Part shown: positions 10,207 through 18,976 of the stretch, piece after piece
Layout: each line of letters begins with the position of its first letter
Numbering within the stretch: position 1 is the first letter of the stretch
Origin: Ignavibacteriota bacterium
Lineage (GTDB): Bacteria; Bacteroidota; Ignavibacteria; UBA10030
Length of the DNA: 58,619 nt
Direction: 5' to 3'
NCBI GenBank assembly: GCA_003170475.1
Contig: PMZI01000069.1
Span: 1-58,619 of the forward strand
The notes under the pieces: model-generated
Seen by the model: the letters and a program-made list of their open reading frames with translations, nothing else
The model's database searches: none
Told to the model about the DNA's origin: nothing
Program-made: the position numbers and the translations under genes

Positions 10207-10515
10207 CTATGCTACTTTCGTAATCTCAATTTCAGTGTATTGCTGCCGGTGGCCACGATGGACCTTGTAGCCTTTCCGCTTCTTCTTCTTAAAGACTTCC
10301 ACTTTGTCGTCCTTCACGTGACCAAGCACTTTTGCCTCGATCGACGCACCGGAGATGTAGGGAGTTCCGAGCTTGGTCTGCTTGTCGTCACCAACCAGCA
10401 AGACCTTCTCGAATTTGAGTTTTGAGCCGATTTTTTCTGTCAGAAGAGGGACAAAAAGCTTGTCGGCTTTGGCGACTTTGTACTGCTGGCCAGCAATTTC
10501 AACGACCGCGAACAT
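10207..10515 (-). CDS. rplU: 50S ribosomal protein L21
   Basis: 102 aa. The start is the ATG of MFAVVEIAGQQYKV, with AGAGGT 4 nt upstream. A longer reading from 10536 adds seven residues without a ribosome binding site. The basic block VFKKKKRKGYKVHRGHRQQYTEI is the 23S rRNA-binding C-terminal signature. It is the first gene of the rplU-rpmA operon, with a promoter at 10560-10588. Confidence 0.98.
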   Translation of the reverse strand: MFAVVEIAGQQYKVAKADKLFVPLLTEKIGSKLKFEKVLLVGDDKQTKLGTPYISGASIEAKVLGHVKDDKVEVFKKKKRKGYKVHRGHRQQYTEIEITKVA

Positions 10516-10559
10516 GGTAACCTCTATTCCGTGCAAGTGATTTTATTTCAAGGACTGTT

Positions 10560-10588
10560 AATCTACCCAAAATGGGCCTGAAAGTCAA
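10560..10588 (-). promoter_or_regulatory. Predicted promoter of rplU-rpmA
   Basis: Minus strand: -35 TTGACT (10583-10588), 17 bp, -10 TAGATT (10560-10565). Predicted start of transcription is near 10553, about 38 nt before rplU. Confidence 0.65.
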
Positions 10589-10626
10589 TCATTTTTTGCC
10601 CTTCTCGTGAGGAAAAAAACGCTTTC

Positions 10627-11661
10627 TCATTCGGGCCCTGATTCCAAAGCAGCGAAGTCCTTGTTGAACTTCTCCAGCATCTCGTGCCTCTCGGCATTGG
10701 GTAGCAGTGTCACATCGACAGCATTGATAACCAAATCTCGCAGGATGACCCGGTCCCAGCCAAACGTCTTTGTCCCGGCCCGATACTCACCCACAAGAGT
10801 CGTGTTGAACATGGGTGGATCATCGCTGTTGATGCTCACTCGCAACCCCTGTTTCATCAGCTCTGGAAGACAATGTGCTTTGAGCGACGGGAAAACCCTC
10901 AGACAGATGTTGCTCGTAGGGCAGACTTCAAGAGGGAGTTGTGTTCGTTTCAGATAGTCCATGAGGTTTGGGTCCTCGATTGCCCGTACGCCATGGCCAA
11001 TTCTCGCAGGGTCTGCAACCTCAAGAGCGTTCCAGATGCTGGATGGTCCGACTGTTTCACCCGCATGGACGATGCGGGGAATTCCCTTGTTTCGGACACG
11101 GTTGAATGCCTCCCGGAACTTCAGCGGAGGGTTCCCCTGCTCCGGACCAGCCAATCCAAGCGCTATGACACCGTCACCGTAACGATCAATGACCCACGTT
11201 GCCACCTGCTCACCGATTTCCGGAGAGCGCTCTCGCGGAATGTCAATGATCATTCCCATCCGAACGCCAAGTTCCTTCTCAGCCCACGAACGAGCGCGGT
11301 TGACCGCATCAAGCTGTTCATGAAATCCGAGTCGGCAGTTCACAAACTGGTTGTAGGGGGTGAAAGTCACTTCACTGTAGAGGATGTTTTGCTGTGCCTG
11401 GCCCGCCAGAAATTCGCGGGCGATGAGCTCGATGTCATCCGCCGAACGCAGGCAGCTGGAAATCGTCATGTAGATTTCCACGAAGTGCTCAAAATCGTGA
11501 AAGGTGTACCATTCGCGAATTCCTTCGACACTCTCTGCCGGCAGCGATATGTGGTGACGCCGCGCAAGTTTGAGAAGCGTCTCGGGCTGCACCGATCCCT
11601 CGAGGTGAACATGCAACTCAACCTTTGGCATCCGTCGGATATACGTATCGAGGTTATTCAT
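10627..11661 (-). CDS. add: Adenosine deaminase
   Basis: 344 aa, the usual length. It converts adenosine (and deoxyadenosine) to inosine for purine salvage. Zinc ligands H17 and H19 are in HVHLEGS. The motif HAGE supplies a further zinc His and the catalytic Glu, and SDDPPMF carries the late zinc-binding and catalytic aspartates. No strong ribosome binding site precedes the ATG; a second ATG at MPKVELHVHL (11631) is possible. Related adenine deaminases and aminodeoxyfutalosine deaminases share this fold, so the exact substrate is likely but not certain. Confidence 0.88.
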   Translation of the reverse strand: MNNLDTYIRRMPKVELHVHLEGSVQPETLLKLARRHHISLPAESVEGIREWYTFHDFEHFVEIYMTISSCLRSADDIELIAREFLAGQAQQNILYSEVTFTPYNQFVNCRLGFHEQLDAVNRARSWAEKELGVRMGMIIDIPRERSPEIGEQVATWVIDRYGDGVIALGLAGPEQGNPPLKFREAFNRVRNKGIPRIVHAGETVGPSSIWNALEVADPARIGHGVRAIEDPNLMDYLKRTQLPLEVCPTSNICLRVFPSLKAHCLPELMKQGLRVSINSDDPPMFNTTLVGEYRAGTKTFGWDRVILRDLVINAVDVTLLPNAERHEMLEKFNKDFAALESGPE

Positions 11662-11739
11662 TCAGGGAATATCAATTTCTGGATCACAAAGAAATCGTCT
11701 CGCGCTCTGGGCGATGAAGGCGGATGAGTCTAGAATTGC

Positions 11740-13863
11740 TTACAACAGGGAATCCGATCGACCCCGTAACGCTCTCAGGCCGTTGAGGATCACAAGCAAC
11801 GTGGCTCCGTCATCGGCGAGAATGGCGAGCCAGAGACTCGTCCATCCGAACACTCCGAGGGCAAGAAACACACCTTTCGTGAGAAGGGCCAGAAAAATAT
11901 TTTGCTTGATGATCCGCAGTGCCTTCTTCCCAAGGAGTATTCCGTGCGCAATCTTTGAGACATTATCGGACATCAGAATGATCGTGCCGGTTTCGAGCGC
12001 TACATCTGATCCGACTCCGCCCATGGCAATGCCCACATCGGCGGCGGCGAGTGCCGGAGCATCGTTGATTCCGTCTCCAACCATTGCGACGACGCCATAT
12101 TGATTTCTGAGAGACTCGATGGCGTGCAGTTTCCCCTCCGGCAGAAGATCAGATCTCACTTCGTCCAGCTTGAGTTCCTTTCCTATGAGGTCGGCGGTCT
12201 TCTCGTTGTCCCCGGTGAGAAGAACCACGTGATGGACTCCCGCGGAATGGAGTTCATCAACGGCAGACCTGCTCTCGGCGCGGACCGCATCCGAAATCGC
12301 GAGGAGCCCGAGCACTCGCCGGGTGTCGGAGAGGATTACCACCGTCTTGCCCATGCGTTCAAGCGCGAAGAGTTCTTTCTCCACGATCGGCGAACAGACC
12401 CCGAGTTCCTCCATGAGCAGGTGATTTCCCACGATATAGGTTGTCCCGTTGACTCTTGTGCGGACTCCCTTACCCGTGATAGAGGAAAAATCTTCTGTGA
12501 CGAGATCGGTGAGTGCAATGCCGGATTCCTTTGCTTTGCGTAGCAGGGCTTCTGCGACGTGATGTTCCGAGTGTAGTTCAGCGGCAGCTGCGATGCGCAA
12601 GATTTCGGGAGCTGTGAGGGAGTCGAGGGCCACGATGTCGGTTACGATAGGTCGACCGAGCGTCAATGTGCCAGTTTTGTCGAACGCAATTGCTTTCACG
12701 TGGGCAAGAAGTTCGAGATGCTTCCCCCCCTTGATGAGGATACCGTTTCGTGCTGCATTCGTCATCGCACACGCCAGAGTCACCGGCGTAGAAATGACCA
12801 GCGCACATGGACAGGCGATAACGAGAAGGACGAGAGAGCGGTAGAACCAATCGGCAAAGGGTGCTCCAAGAATCAAGGGTGGGAGAAAGGCCACCGCGAT
12901 GGCAAGGCCGAACACTGATGGTGTATAATAGTGTGCGAATCGTTCGACCGCAGTCTGCGTTGGGGCCTTTTTGGTCTGGGCTTCTTCCACAACGTGGATG
13001 ATTCTCGCAATGGTCGAGTCAGTCGAAGGCCTGGCGATTTCAATGGAGAGCGATCCGAGCTGGTTGAAGGATCCGGCATAGACGGCGTCACCCGGGCTTT
13101 TCGACGCTGGAAAGGGCTCTCCGGTGATCGGCGCTTCATCGACGGATGACGCTCCCTCAGAAACATGCCCATCGAACGGAATTCGCTCCCCCGGGCGGAC
13201 CAAAACTGTTTCTCCGACTGCGATCTGATCGAGCGGCATGATCAACTCCAGACCATTGCGGAGAACTGCCGCCGTCGGCGGGGAGAGTTTCATGAGTGAC
13301 CTGATCGCCTGCCGAGTTCCTTCGGTGCTCATGGATTCCAGCAGGAGGGAGACGGAGAAAAGGAGCATGACGGCGGCTCCTTCTGCATATTGTCCGACAG
13401 CGACAGCTCCGATTGCGGCGACCGTCATCAGAGAGTTCATTTCCAGAGAACGTGTTCGAACCGCTTTGTACGCTTTTGCAGCGATGTGCCATCCCCCCGT
13501 GACCATCGATGCCGCGAAGAGGATCTGAGGGATCAACGACACCTGGGAGAGAAGCGGTGCGAGGAGCCCCCCCAAGAAAAGTGCCGCGGAGGTTCCTGTC
13601 CAGAGAAGAAGTTTCCGATACGTCTTGTTCAGGGCCTCTGATCCTTGTGCTTCGTTGATGCCGGGGAGTCCGATGTCCTTCAGACGTCGTTCAATCATTT
13701 CCTCACTGCACGTGTGCCTGACTCTGAGCTTGTGGGAGATGATGTTGAATTCTAACTCCTGCACGCCGGGCTCATTCCGTAACCGTTTGCGGATGAGCTG
13801 CTCTTCCGTGGCACAGCAGAGGTCGTGTATCAGAAATGTGGTTTCTTGGACTTGTGCATTCAT
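11740..13863 (-). CDS. P1B-type heavy-metal ATPase (zinc/cadmium/lead exporter, ZntA/CadA-like)
   Basis: 707 aa. It exports divalent soft metals from the cytoplasm using ATP. The N-terminal metal-binding domain has the degenerate motif CCATE (residues 16-20) in place of GMxCxxC. Core motifs: TGEP (247-250), CPC (351-353), DKTGTLT (395-401), TGDN, GDGINDAP. The lysine in NIFLALLTKGVFLALG and the aspartate in LADDGATLLVILNG are hallmarks of the Zn/Cd/Pb (P1B-2) group. The usual HP of the nucleotide-binding domain reads HH (SEHHVAEA, 434-435). The chosen ATG lies 19 bp after the stop of the SmtB-like repressor gene; the frame extending to 13965 overlaps that gene and is rejected. Confidence 0.93.
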   Translation of the reverse strand: MNAQVQETTFLIHDLCCATEEQLIRKRLRNEPGVQELEFNIISHKLRVRHTCSEEMIERRLKDIGLPGINEAQGSEALNKTYRKLLLWTGTSAALFLGGLLAPLLSQVSLIPQILFAASMVTGGWHIAAKAYKAVRTRSLEMNSLMTVAAIGAVAVGQYAEGAAVMLLFSVSLLLESMSTEGTRQAIRSLMKLSPPTAAVLRNGLELIMPLDQIAVGETVLVRPGERIPFDGHVSEGASSVDEAPITGEPFPASKSPGDAVYAGSFNQLGSLSIEIARPSTDSTIARIIHVVEEAQTKKAPTQTAVERFAHYYTPSVFGLAIAVAFLPPLILGAPFADWFYRSLVLLVIACPCALVISTPVTLACAMTNAARNGILIKGGKHLELLAHVKAIAFDKTGTLTLGRPIVTDIVALDSLTAPEILRIAAAAELHSEHHVAEALLRKAKESGIALTDLVTEDFSSITGKGVRTRVNGTTYIVGNHLLMEELGVCSPIVEKELFALERMGKTVVILSDTRRVLGLLAISDAVRAESRSAVDELHSAGVHHVVLLTGDNEKTADLIGKELKLDEVRSDLLPEGKLHAIESLRNQYGVVAMVGDGINDAPALAAADVGIAMGGVGSDVALETGTIILMSDNVSKIAHGILLGKKALRIIKQNIFLALLTKGVFLALGVFGWTSLWLAILADDGATLLVILNGLRALRGRSDSLL

Positions 13864-13882
13864 CGGTGTCTCAGCCTCTTGC

Positions 13883-14215
13883 TCACTCCGAAGTATGATG
13901 CAATGCGACGCTGATAAGATCTTCAATGTGCTTGTCGTCGAGTGAGTAGAATACCATCTTTCCATCTTTCCGCTGCTTCACGAGTCGCAGTGTCTTGAGC
14001 AGTCGCATTTGGTGCGACACCGCCGACTCCGTGACACCAAGGACCGCCGCAATATCCAGGACGCAGAGCTCCTGTTTGCTGAGGGCGAGTACGATTTTCA
14101 AACGCGTCTGGTCGCTAAGAACCTTGAATGTCTCGGCCAGGCTGACGATGGTCTCCCGGTCAGCCACCGTCTTCCGAGCAGCGCGTATAGCTTGCTGATG
14201 GTCATGATGTGGCAT
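13883..14215 (-). CDS. ArsR/SmtB-family zinc-responsive repressor
   Basis: 110 aa winged-helix repressor that leaves DNA when metal binds. The recognition helix is in VTESAVSHQMRLLKTLRLV. The C-terminal helix has D-x-H, ten residues, then H-x-x-E (DKHIEDLISVALHHTSE), exactly the alpha5 zinc site of SmtB/ZiaR/CzrA. The alpha3 motif is ELCVLD, lacking the second Cys of cadmium/lead sensors (ELCVCD). The start with AGGAG 5-6 nt upstream is preferred to the ATG at 14239, which falls inside the operator palindrome. It forms an operon with the ATPase gene. Confidence 0.93.
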   Translation of the reverse strand: MPHHDHQQAIRAARKTVADRETIVSLAETFKVLSDQTRLKIVLALSKQELCVLDIAAVLGVTESAVSHQMRLLKTLRLVKQRKDGKMVFYSLDDKHIEDLISVALHHTSE

Positions 14216-14230
14216 ACGAACTCCTGAACG

Positions 14231-14248
14231 ATTGAGCATATGTTCAAT
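14231..14248 (-). promoter_or_regulatory. Operator palindrome for the ArsR/SmtB repressor
   Basis: ATTGAGCATATGTTCAAT is a near-perfect palindrome with one mismatched pair. It matches the TGAACA..TGTTCA-type operator known for SmtB/ZiaR/CzrA relatives. It lies just downstream of the -10 box, around the start of transcription, where bound repressor would block RNA polymerase. Confidence 0.8.
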
Positions 14249-14253
14249 CGTTA

Positions 14254-14282
14254 ATATAAGAACATTCGCGCGTATTTGTCAA
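14254..14282 (-). promoter_or_regulatory. Promoter of the metal repressor/ATPase operon
   Basis: Minus strand: -35 TTGACA (14277-14282, consensus), 17 bp, -10 TTATAT (14254-14259). The operator at 14231-14248 begins 5 bp downstream. Confidence 0.8.
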
Positions 14283-14327
14283 GAGGGGAAAGGACCAAAC
14301 TCTATATCGGGGAGGAAATCGTGAATC

Positions 14328-15173
14328 TTACTTCAGGTATTCCTTCTTTTCCACTTCGGTGAGGATTTCATTCATGCTGCCGCTTCGAAAGCCCTGGAGA
14401 TCCAGTGTCACATAGACGAATCCCAGTTCTTTCATCTTTGCCACGATTTTGTCGCGAAGAGCAGCATCAAAGAGGCGTTGGATCTCTTGTAGTCCGATTT
14501 CAAGACGTGCAGTTCTGTCGTCGTGATGGCGAACGCGGAAGAATCGAAATCCCAGATCGCGCATGAATGTTTCTGCGGCGTCAACCTTTGTCAAGTTCTC
14601 TTTCGTAATCCCTTGACCGTACGGAAACCGCGATGAAAGGCATGCAAACGAAGGCTTGTCCCAGGTGGGGATGTTCAGTTCGAAGGCGAGCGCTCGCACA
14701 TCAGCTTTGCTGAATCCGGCTTCCAGGAGCGGCGATCGGACGCTGTGCTCGCCCTTGGCCTTCATTCCGGGCCGAAAATCTCCGAGATCATCTGTAATGG
14801 TGCCGTCGGCGATCCACTGAATTCCTTCCTCATCTGCAATCGACTTCAGCTTGCCAAAAAGTTCTGTCTTGCAGAAGTAGCATCGGTCCGGAGGGTTTTC
14901 GCGGAATTTGAGATTGTCGGTTTCTTCGGTGTTGACAACGCGGAACCGCGATCCAAAGGATCCGGCCATTTGAATGGCTTCTTCAAATTCGCGGGTTGGA
15001 TAGGTTTCCGACCGACCAATGACAGCAAGAGCCTTGTCGCCAAGCACCTCGGTAGCAACGCGTATCAGAAGGGTGCTGTCGATACCTCCGGAGAACCCGA
15101 TGGCGACGCTCTCCAGGTCGCGGAGAATGCTGCGGAGCTGCTCGTATTTTGATTGTAGCTGCGGATCGATCAT
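14328..15173 (-). CDS. larE: ATP-dependent sacrificial sulfur transferase LarE family protein
   Basis: 281 aa, the usual length. LarE donates its own cysteine sulfur (or uses a 4Fe-4S cluster) to make the nickel-pincer cofactor of lactate racemase. The PP-loop FSGGIDST (27-34) binds ATP. C178 in ACLSSRFPYG is at the position of the sacrificial cysteine, and CYFC (C98, C101) is also present. It lies 7 bp after aroE on the same strand. The partner genes larA, larB and larC are not in the window, so the target enzyme is unknown. Confidence 0.88.
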   Translation of the reverse strand: MIDPQLQSKYEQLRSILRDLESVAIGFSGGIDSTLLIRVATEVLGDKALAVIGRSETYPTREFEEAIQMAGSFGSRFRVVNTEETDNLKFRENPPDRCYFCKTELFGKLKSIADEEGIQWIADGTITDDLGDFRPGMKAKGEHSVRSPLLEAGFSKADVRALAFELNIPTWDKPSFACLSSRFPYGQGITKENLTKVDAAETFMRDLGFRFFRVRHHDDRTARLEIGLQEIQRLFDAALRDKIVAKMKELGFVYVTLDLQGFRSGSMNEILTEVEKKEYLK

Positions 15174-15180
15174 TCTATGT

Positions 15181-16050
15181 CTAGGAGATTTGGTTCCGTT
15201 GTCGATTCTTGAGTTCGTTGTACACTACCGTTCGGATTTGGTCGACCGGCATCCTCGTTCCAAGCCAGAGTTCAAACGAGCGAGCCCCTTGATGAAGGAA
15301 CATTTCCAGTCCGCTGATAGTTCTCGCACCGCCTCGTCCGGCAATGGCAAGGAGCTTGGTCGTCAACGGCGTGTAAACAAGATCGAAAACAATCTGTTTG
15401 GGATGAAAACTTCCCCACTCTCCAAAGGGAGATACATCAGTCTCAGGAGACATGCCGATAGAAGTCGCGTTGATAATGAGCCGAGCATCTTTGGCGAATC
15501 GACTCAGCGCGGTCACGTCGGCCGCAGAGGCTTTGAGCTTGACGTTCTTTGCGTATTGCTGGAAGTGAACGACGAGTTCGTCAGCGCGTGCCTGATTCCG
15601 GTTGGCGATGACAATTTCGGCCGGATGGAATTTCGTCAAAAGGGCATAGATAATCGCCCGTGAGGTGCCTCCGGCCCCAAGAAGAAGCACCCTCTCTTTA
15701 TGAAAGTACTCCCGAGAGGGTTCCAGCGAAGCTCCTACTCCATACACATCAGTGTTCTCGCCGCGAAGCCGACCGTTTTCAAAGAGAATAGTATTGACGG
15801 CGCCAACCGCTTTCGCCTCGTCGCTGAGATCATGCATTTGCTCCAAGACGTGCTCTTTGTGCGGGATGGTCACGTTCAGTCCGCAGAAGCCCTTGTTTTC
15901 AAAATCCTTCAAAGCTCCGGAGAGCGACTCCGGCGCGATGTCGAACGCATCGTATGTGCAGTCGAGTCCAAGGAGGGAGAACGCCGTATTGTGCATCAGC
16001 GGAGAGAGAGAATGGGCAACTGGATGACCTATGACTCCGAAGCGTTTCAT
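15181..16050 (-). CDS. aroE: Shikimate dehydrogenase
   Basis: 289 aa. It reduces 3-dehydroshikimate to shikimate with NADPH in aromatic amino acid synthesis. Substrate-binding SLSPLMHN and NVTIPHK (catalytic K65), N86 in GAVNTI, GENTD with D101, and the nucleotide motif GAGGTSRAI are all present. ANRNQ follows, typical of NADPH-binding AroE. It forms an apparent two-gene unit with the LarE gene downstream. Confidence 0.96.
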   Translation of the reverse strand: MKRFGVIGHPVAHSLSPLMHNTAFSLLGLDCTYDAFDIAPESLSGALKDFENKGFCGLNVTIPHKEHVLEQMHDLSDEAKAVGAVNTILFENGRLRGENTDVYGVGASLEPSREYFHKERVLLLGAGGTSRAIIYALLTKFHPAEIVIANRNQARADELVVHFQQYAKNVKLKASAADVTALSRFAKDARLIINATSIGMSPETDVSPFGEWGSFHPKQIVFDLVYTPLTTKLLAIAGRGGARTISGLEMFLHQGARSFELWLGTRMPVDQIRTVVYNELKNRQRNQIS

Positions 16051-16108
16051 CGTGATCGTGAGAAGTCGAATGGTGTGACTGGAAGAAGCACGTCGTGGAT
16101 GCGCCGCA

Positions 16109-17524
16109 CTATTTCTTGAGAAGGGGGGCGAAATCGTGATGAGTCTTCAGGTCCGGATAATCCTTCTTGAACTGCTTCATCAGGTCCGGTTCAAGGGAAA
16201 ATGCTTTCGTCAGAGATTGGACGGCAGCTTTGTGCTCGTGAAGCATGATCTGAATCCGGGCGAGCGTATAGTGTGCCGGTGCAAATTGTGGAGCGGACTT
16301 CAGACAACTGTTCAACGCCTCACTCGCCTCAGGGATCTTTCCGATTTCGAAAAGGGTGTCGCCGTAGTCGAACCACGCCTCGGCGTCGTTCGCATCCAGC
16401 TTCAGGACCATGCGATAACTTTCGAGGCACTCCTCGACCTTGTCAAGGTTGTATTCAGCGTCTCCCTTCGCATGCCAAAGCTCCGGATAATCAGGGTTGA
16501 TCGAGATAGCCTTCTTATAATCGAGAAGAGCCTTCTTGGGCTGCTCCATTGAATCATAGCAACTCCCGCGCCCAAAATACGACTCATAGTGAGCCTCGTC
16601 GTGCTTGATGGCTGTGGTGAATGCCGCAATCGCTTCTTTATAGAGGCCCAACTCCTCGTAGGCGTTGCCGAGATTGTGCCAGGCAGGGATGTCTTCCGGC
16701 TCGTGCTGCAGTGTCATCTTGAAACAATCAATGGCATCATGCAGTTTGCCGAGGTTAGCGTAGGCGTTCCCCTTGTTGTACCAGGCTGAAGGAAAGTCCT
16801 CCTTGATAGCCAGCGCCATGTCGTAACTCTCGATCGACTTCGTATACTGGCCAAGCCTATTCAGAACAATCCCACGATTGTACCAGGCGTTGTAGTTGTA
16901 CGGGTCACGATTGATGTGTTCGTCGTAGCATTTTGCAGATTCCTCAAGTTTCTCGAGGAAATCATAGCAATATCCCAATTCATACCAGGCGTCCGGGTGT
17001 TCCGGGTTCATGTCGAGCATCATTCGAAAGACGGCGACCGCCTCATCAAACTTCTCCTGTTTCTCGAGAGTCACCCCTTTGTGGAACAAGGCATCCTCGT
17101 AAAACGGCTCGAGTTCGAGTCCGGAATTGAAGCACTGAAGGGCCTCTTCAACACGGTTGAGATTGTCGAGAGTGATCCCTCGGTTGACAAAAACCTCAGG
17201 ATCGGTAGGATTGAGCTGAAGGGCCTTCTCATAGCAGGTGAGGGCCTCATCGTACCGGTAAAGATTGTTCAGAATCATTCCTTTTCGCTGCCATGCATCA
17301 CCGCTGAAAGGCTCGAAAGAGATCAATCGGTCAACGAAATGAAGGGCTTCTTCGAATTGAGCATGATCGAAGTAGAATTGAATGATCTCTTCGAGGGCCT
17401 CGGTATTGTTGATGTCCTTCTCGCCGTTCTTCAGCTGTTCCCGAAAACGGCGGAGATCATCGTCCGAACGGTCATTGGGCCGTGGAAGGTGCTCGTCCTC
17501 ATCGAAGTTGTCGAAACCCGCCAT
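16109..17524 (-). CDS. Large tetratricopeptide-repeat protein
   Basis: 471 aa from the ATG of MAGFDNFDEDEH. After an acidic N-terminus of about 50 residues, tandem 34-residue TPR units fill the rest. They carry the WY..G..Y...G....A..CY..AL pattern many times (for example AWYNKGNAYANLGKLHDAI), suggesting 11 to 13 repeats. TPR solenoids are protein-binding scaffolds; no enzymatic domain and no signal peptide is seen, so it is probably cytoplasmic. The longer start at 17572 overlaps the predicted -10 box of its own promoter and is rejected. Partner unknown. Confidence 0.87.
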   Translation of the reverse strand: MAGFDNFDEDEHLPRPNDRSDDDLRRFREQLKNGEKDINNTEALEEIIQFYFDHAQFEEALHFVDRLISFEPFSGDAWQRKGMILNNLYRYDEALTCYEKALQLNPTDPEVFVNRGITLDNLNRVEEALQCFNSGLELEPFYEDALFHKGVTLEKQEKFDEAVAVFRMMLDMNPEHPDAWYELGYCYDFLEKLEESAKCYDEHINRDPYNYNAWYNRGIVLNRLGQYTKSIESYDMALAIKEDFPSAWYNKGNAYANLGKLHDAIDCFKMTLQHEPEDIPAWHNLGNAYEELGLYKEAIAAFTTAIKHDEAHYESYFGRGSCYDSMEQPKKALLDYKKAISINPDYPELWHAKGDAEYNLDKVEECLESYRMVLKLDANDAEAWFDYGDTLFEIGKIPEASEALNSCLKSAPQFAPAHYTLARIQIMLHEHKAAVQSLTKAFSLEPDLMKQFKKDYPDLKTHHDFAPLLKK

Positions 17525-17570
17525 ACCAGTGAGCGCCTTTGTGGAAGTAGTGAACAAACAGCCTGACATC

Positions 17571-17599
17571 AATTAAGCAAAAAATGGGCTGGCAGTCAA
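17571..17599 (-). promoter_or_regulatory. Predicted promoter of the TPR gene
   Basis: Minus strand: -35 TTGACT (17594-17599), 17 bp, -10 TTAATT (17571-17576). It is divergent to the yggS promoter about 60 bp away. Its position rules out the upstream ATG codons at 17569-17572 as the start of the TPR protein. Confidence 0.65.
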
Positions 17600-17658
17600 G
17601 GATGCCGCGGGATGAGTGCTTGGCTCTTCGCAATTACCGCGGATGAGGCTTTTTCCGA

Positions 17659-17687
17659 TTGATTTTCGTACGTTCTTGGGGTATATT
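17659..17687 (+). promoter_or_regulatory. Predicted promoter of yggS
   Basis: -35 TTGATT (17659-17664), 17 bp, -10 TATATT (17682-17687). Transcription is expected near 17694, 15 nt before the yggS ATG. It probably drives yggS, the DivIVA gene and the PNP gene. Confidence 0.65.
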
Positions 17688-17708
17688 TCATTCCTTAAAT
17701 GTGGCAAA

Positions 17709-18404
17709 ATGGTCGCGGAGAACGTAGAAATCATCAAGAAACGCATCCGGGAGGTTTGTCTCCAATGCGGTCGAAAACCCGAAGATGTTCTCCTCCTCGG
17801 TGTCTCGAAGACCTTTGGCATTGATAAGATCCAGGAGGCGGTTTCGGCGGGTCTCTTTGATATCGGCGAAAACTACACCCAGGAACTCGTAGAGAAACAC
17901 AACCAATTGAACGATCAGCGTGTCCGGTGGCATTTCATCGGTCACCTACAGACCAACAAAGTCAAATATATTGCTGACTACATCCACCTGATTCACTCGG
18001 TGGATAATGATCGGGTCGCCGAAGAACTCCAAAAGCGGGCGGACAGAGTCAATCGCACCATCGACGTCCTCGTCGAAGTCCACACCACAGACGAGGCGAC
18101 GAAATTTGGCGTTCTGCCTGACCAGACGTTCGAACTCATCAAACGCATTTCCGCGTTCAATCGGGTGAGGGTGAAGGGATTGATGACGATGGGTCCGTTT
18201 TCCGATGATCCGGATGATTCAAGGCCGTCGTTCCAGCAACTGGCAGACTTGGCGAGGCGGATCACGAAGGAAGCTATCGAAAACGTTGAGATGCGCCACC
18301 TCTCTATGGGGATGAGCCACGACTTTGAAGTAGCGATTGAAGAAGGTGCAACGATCGTGCGTATTGGCACCAGCGTATTTGGGGAGCGGTCGAAGGCCGC
18401 CTAA
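17709..18404 (+). CDS. yggS: YggS-family pyridoxal-phosphate homeostasis protein
   Basis: 231 aa, typical. It is a non-enzymatic alanine-racemase-like barrel that binds PLP through K34 in LLGVSKTFG. GENYTQELVEK, WHFIGHLQTNK and the C-terminal MGMSHDFEVAIEEGATIVRIGTSVFG are family hallmarks. The frame runs upstream to 17616, but that part covers the promoter, so the ATG here is used. It lies 42 bp before the DivIVA gene, the common yggS-divIVA neighbourhood of cell-division clusters. Confidence 0.96.
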   Translation: MVAENVEIIKKRIREVCLQCGRKPEDVLLLGVSKTFGIDKIQEAVSAGLFDIGENYTQELVEKHNQLNDQRVRWHFIGHLQTNKVKYIADYIHLIHSVDNDRVAEELQKRADRVNRTIDVLVEVHTTDEATKFGVLPDQTFELIKRISAFNRVRVKGLMTMGPFSDDPDDSRPSFQQLADLARRITKEAIENVEMRHLSMGMSHDFEVAIEEGATIVRIGTSVFGERSKAA

Positions 18405-18446
18405 CAGGAGGCACCCCATCTCTCACGTCACAGACGAAAGGCAGAG

Positions 18447-18974
18447 ATGATGATTACACCGCTTGAGATCAAACGGCAGCAGTTCAAAAAGGTCATGCGC
18501 GGGTACGACCCTGTGGAGGTCGACACGTTTCTTGACATGCTCTCCCATGAGCTTGAGGAAGTTGTTACAAAGCACAAAGAGTCCAAGGACAAGATCATCG
18601 AACTTGAGACTCAACTGAAGGACTACAAGAACATGGAGAAGACCCTGCAGCAGACCCTTCTCCAGGCTCAGGAAACGAGCGGGAAAGAAATCGCGAACTC
18701 GCGCAAGGAAGCCACGCTCATTGTGCAGGAATCTGAACTCAAGGCATCTCAGATCGTGGACAAGGCGAGAGGTGATTTCTCGAGAATGAAGGAAGAAATT
18801 GCGAACCTGAAAGCACGCAAGCAAAGCATCCTCAGTAGGTTGAAAGTCCTTTTGACATCAGAGATTGACCTGATCAAGGCTCTTGAAATAGACGATGACG
18901 CGTCTCAGCAGGATACCTCCAAGGGAACCGGCAAGAGTCATATTGAGATTGACGAAATTCTAAAGAAACTGTAG
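18447..18974 (+). CDS. DivIVA-domain protein
   Basis: 175 aa. The N-terminal membrane-curvature module reads TPLEIKRQQFKKVMRGYDPVEVDTFLD, as in DivIVA/GpsB. A long coiled coil follows (about 30-150, rich in Glu/Lys/Gln heptads), then a short tail. DivIVA proteins gather at the poles or septum and recruit division or envelope partners; in a Gram-negative the exact role is open. AAAGG precedes the ATG. It lies 2 bp before the PNP gene, so it is co-transcribed. Confidence 0.92.
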   Translation: MMITPLEIKRQQFKKVMRGYDPVEVDTFLDMLSHELEEVVTKHKESKDKIIELETQLKDYKNMEKTLQQTLLQAQETSGKEIANSRKEATLIVQESELKASQIVDKARGDFSRMKEEIANLKARKQSILSRLKVLLTSEIDLIKALEIDDDASQQDTSKGTGKSHIEIDEILKKL

Positions 18975-18976
18975 GC

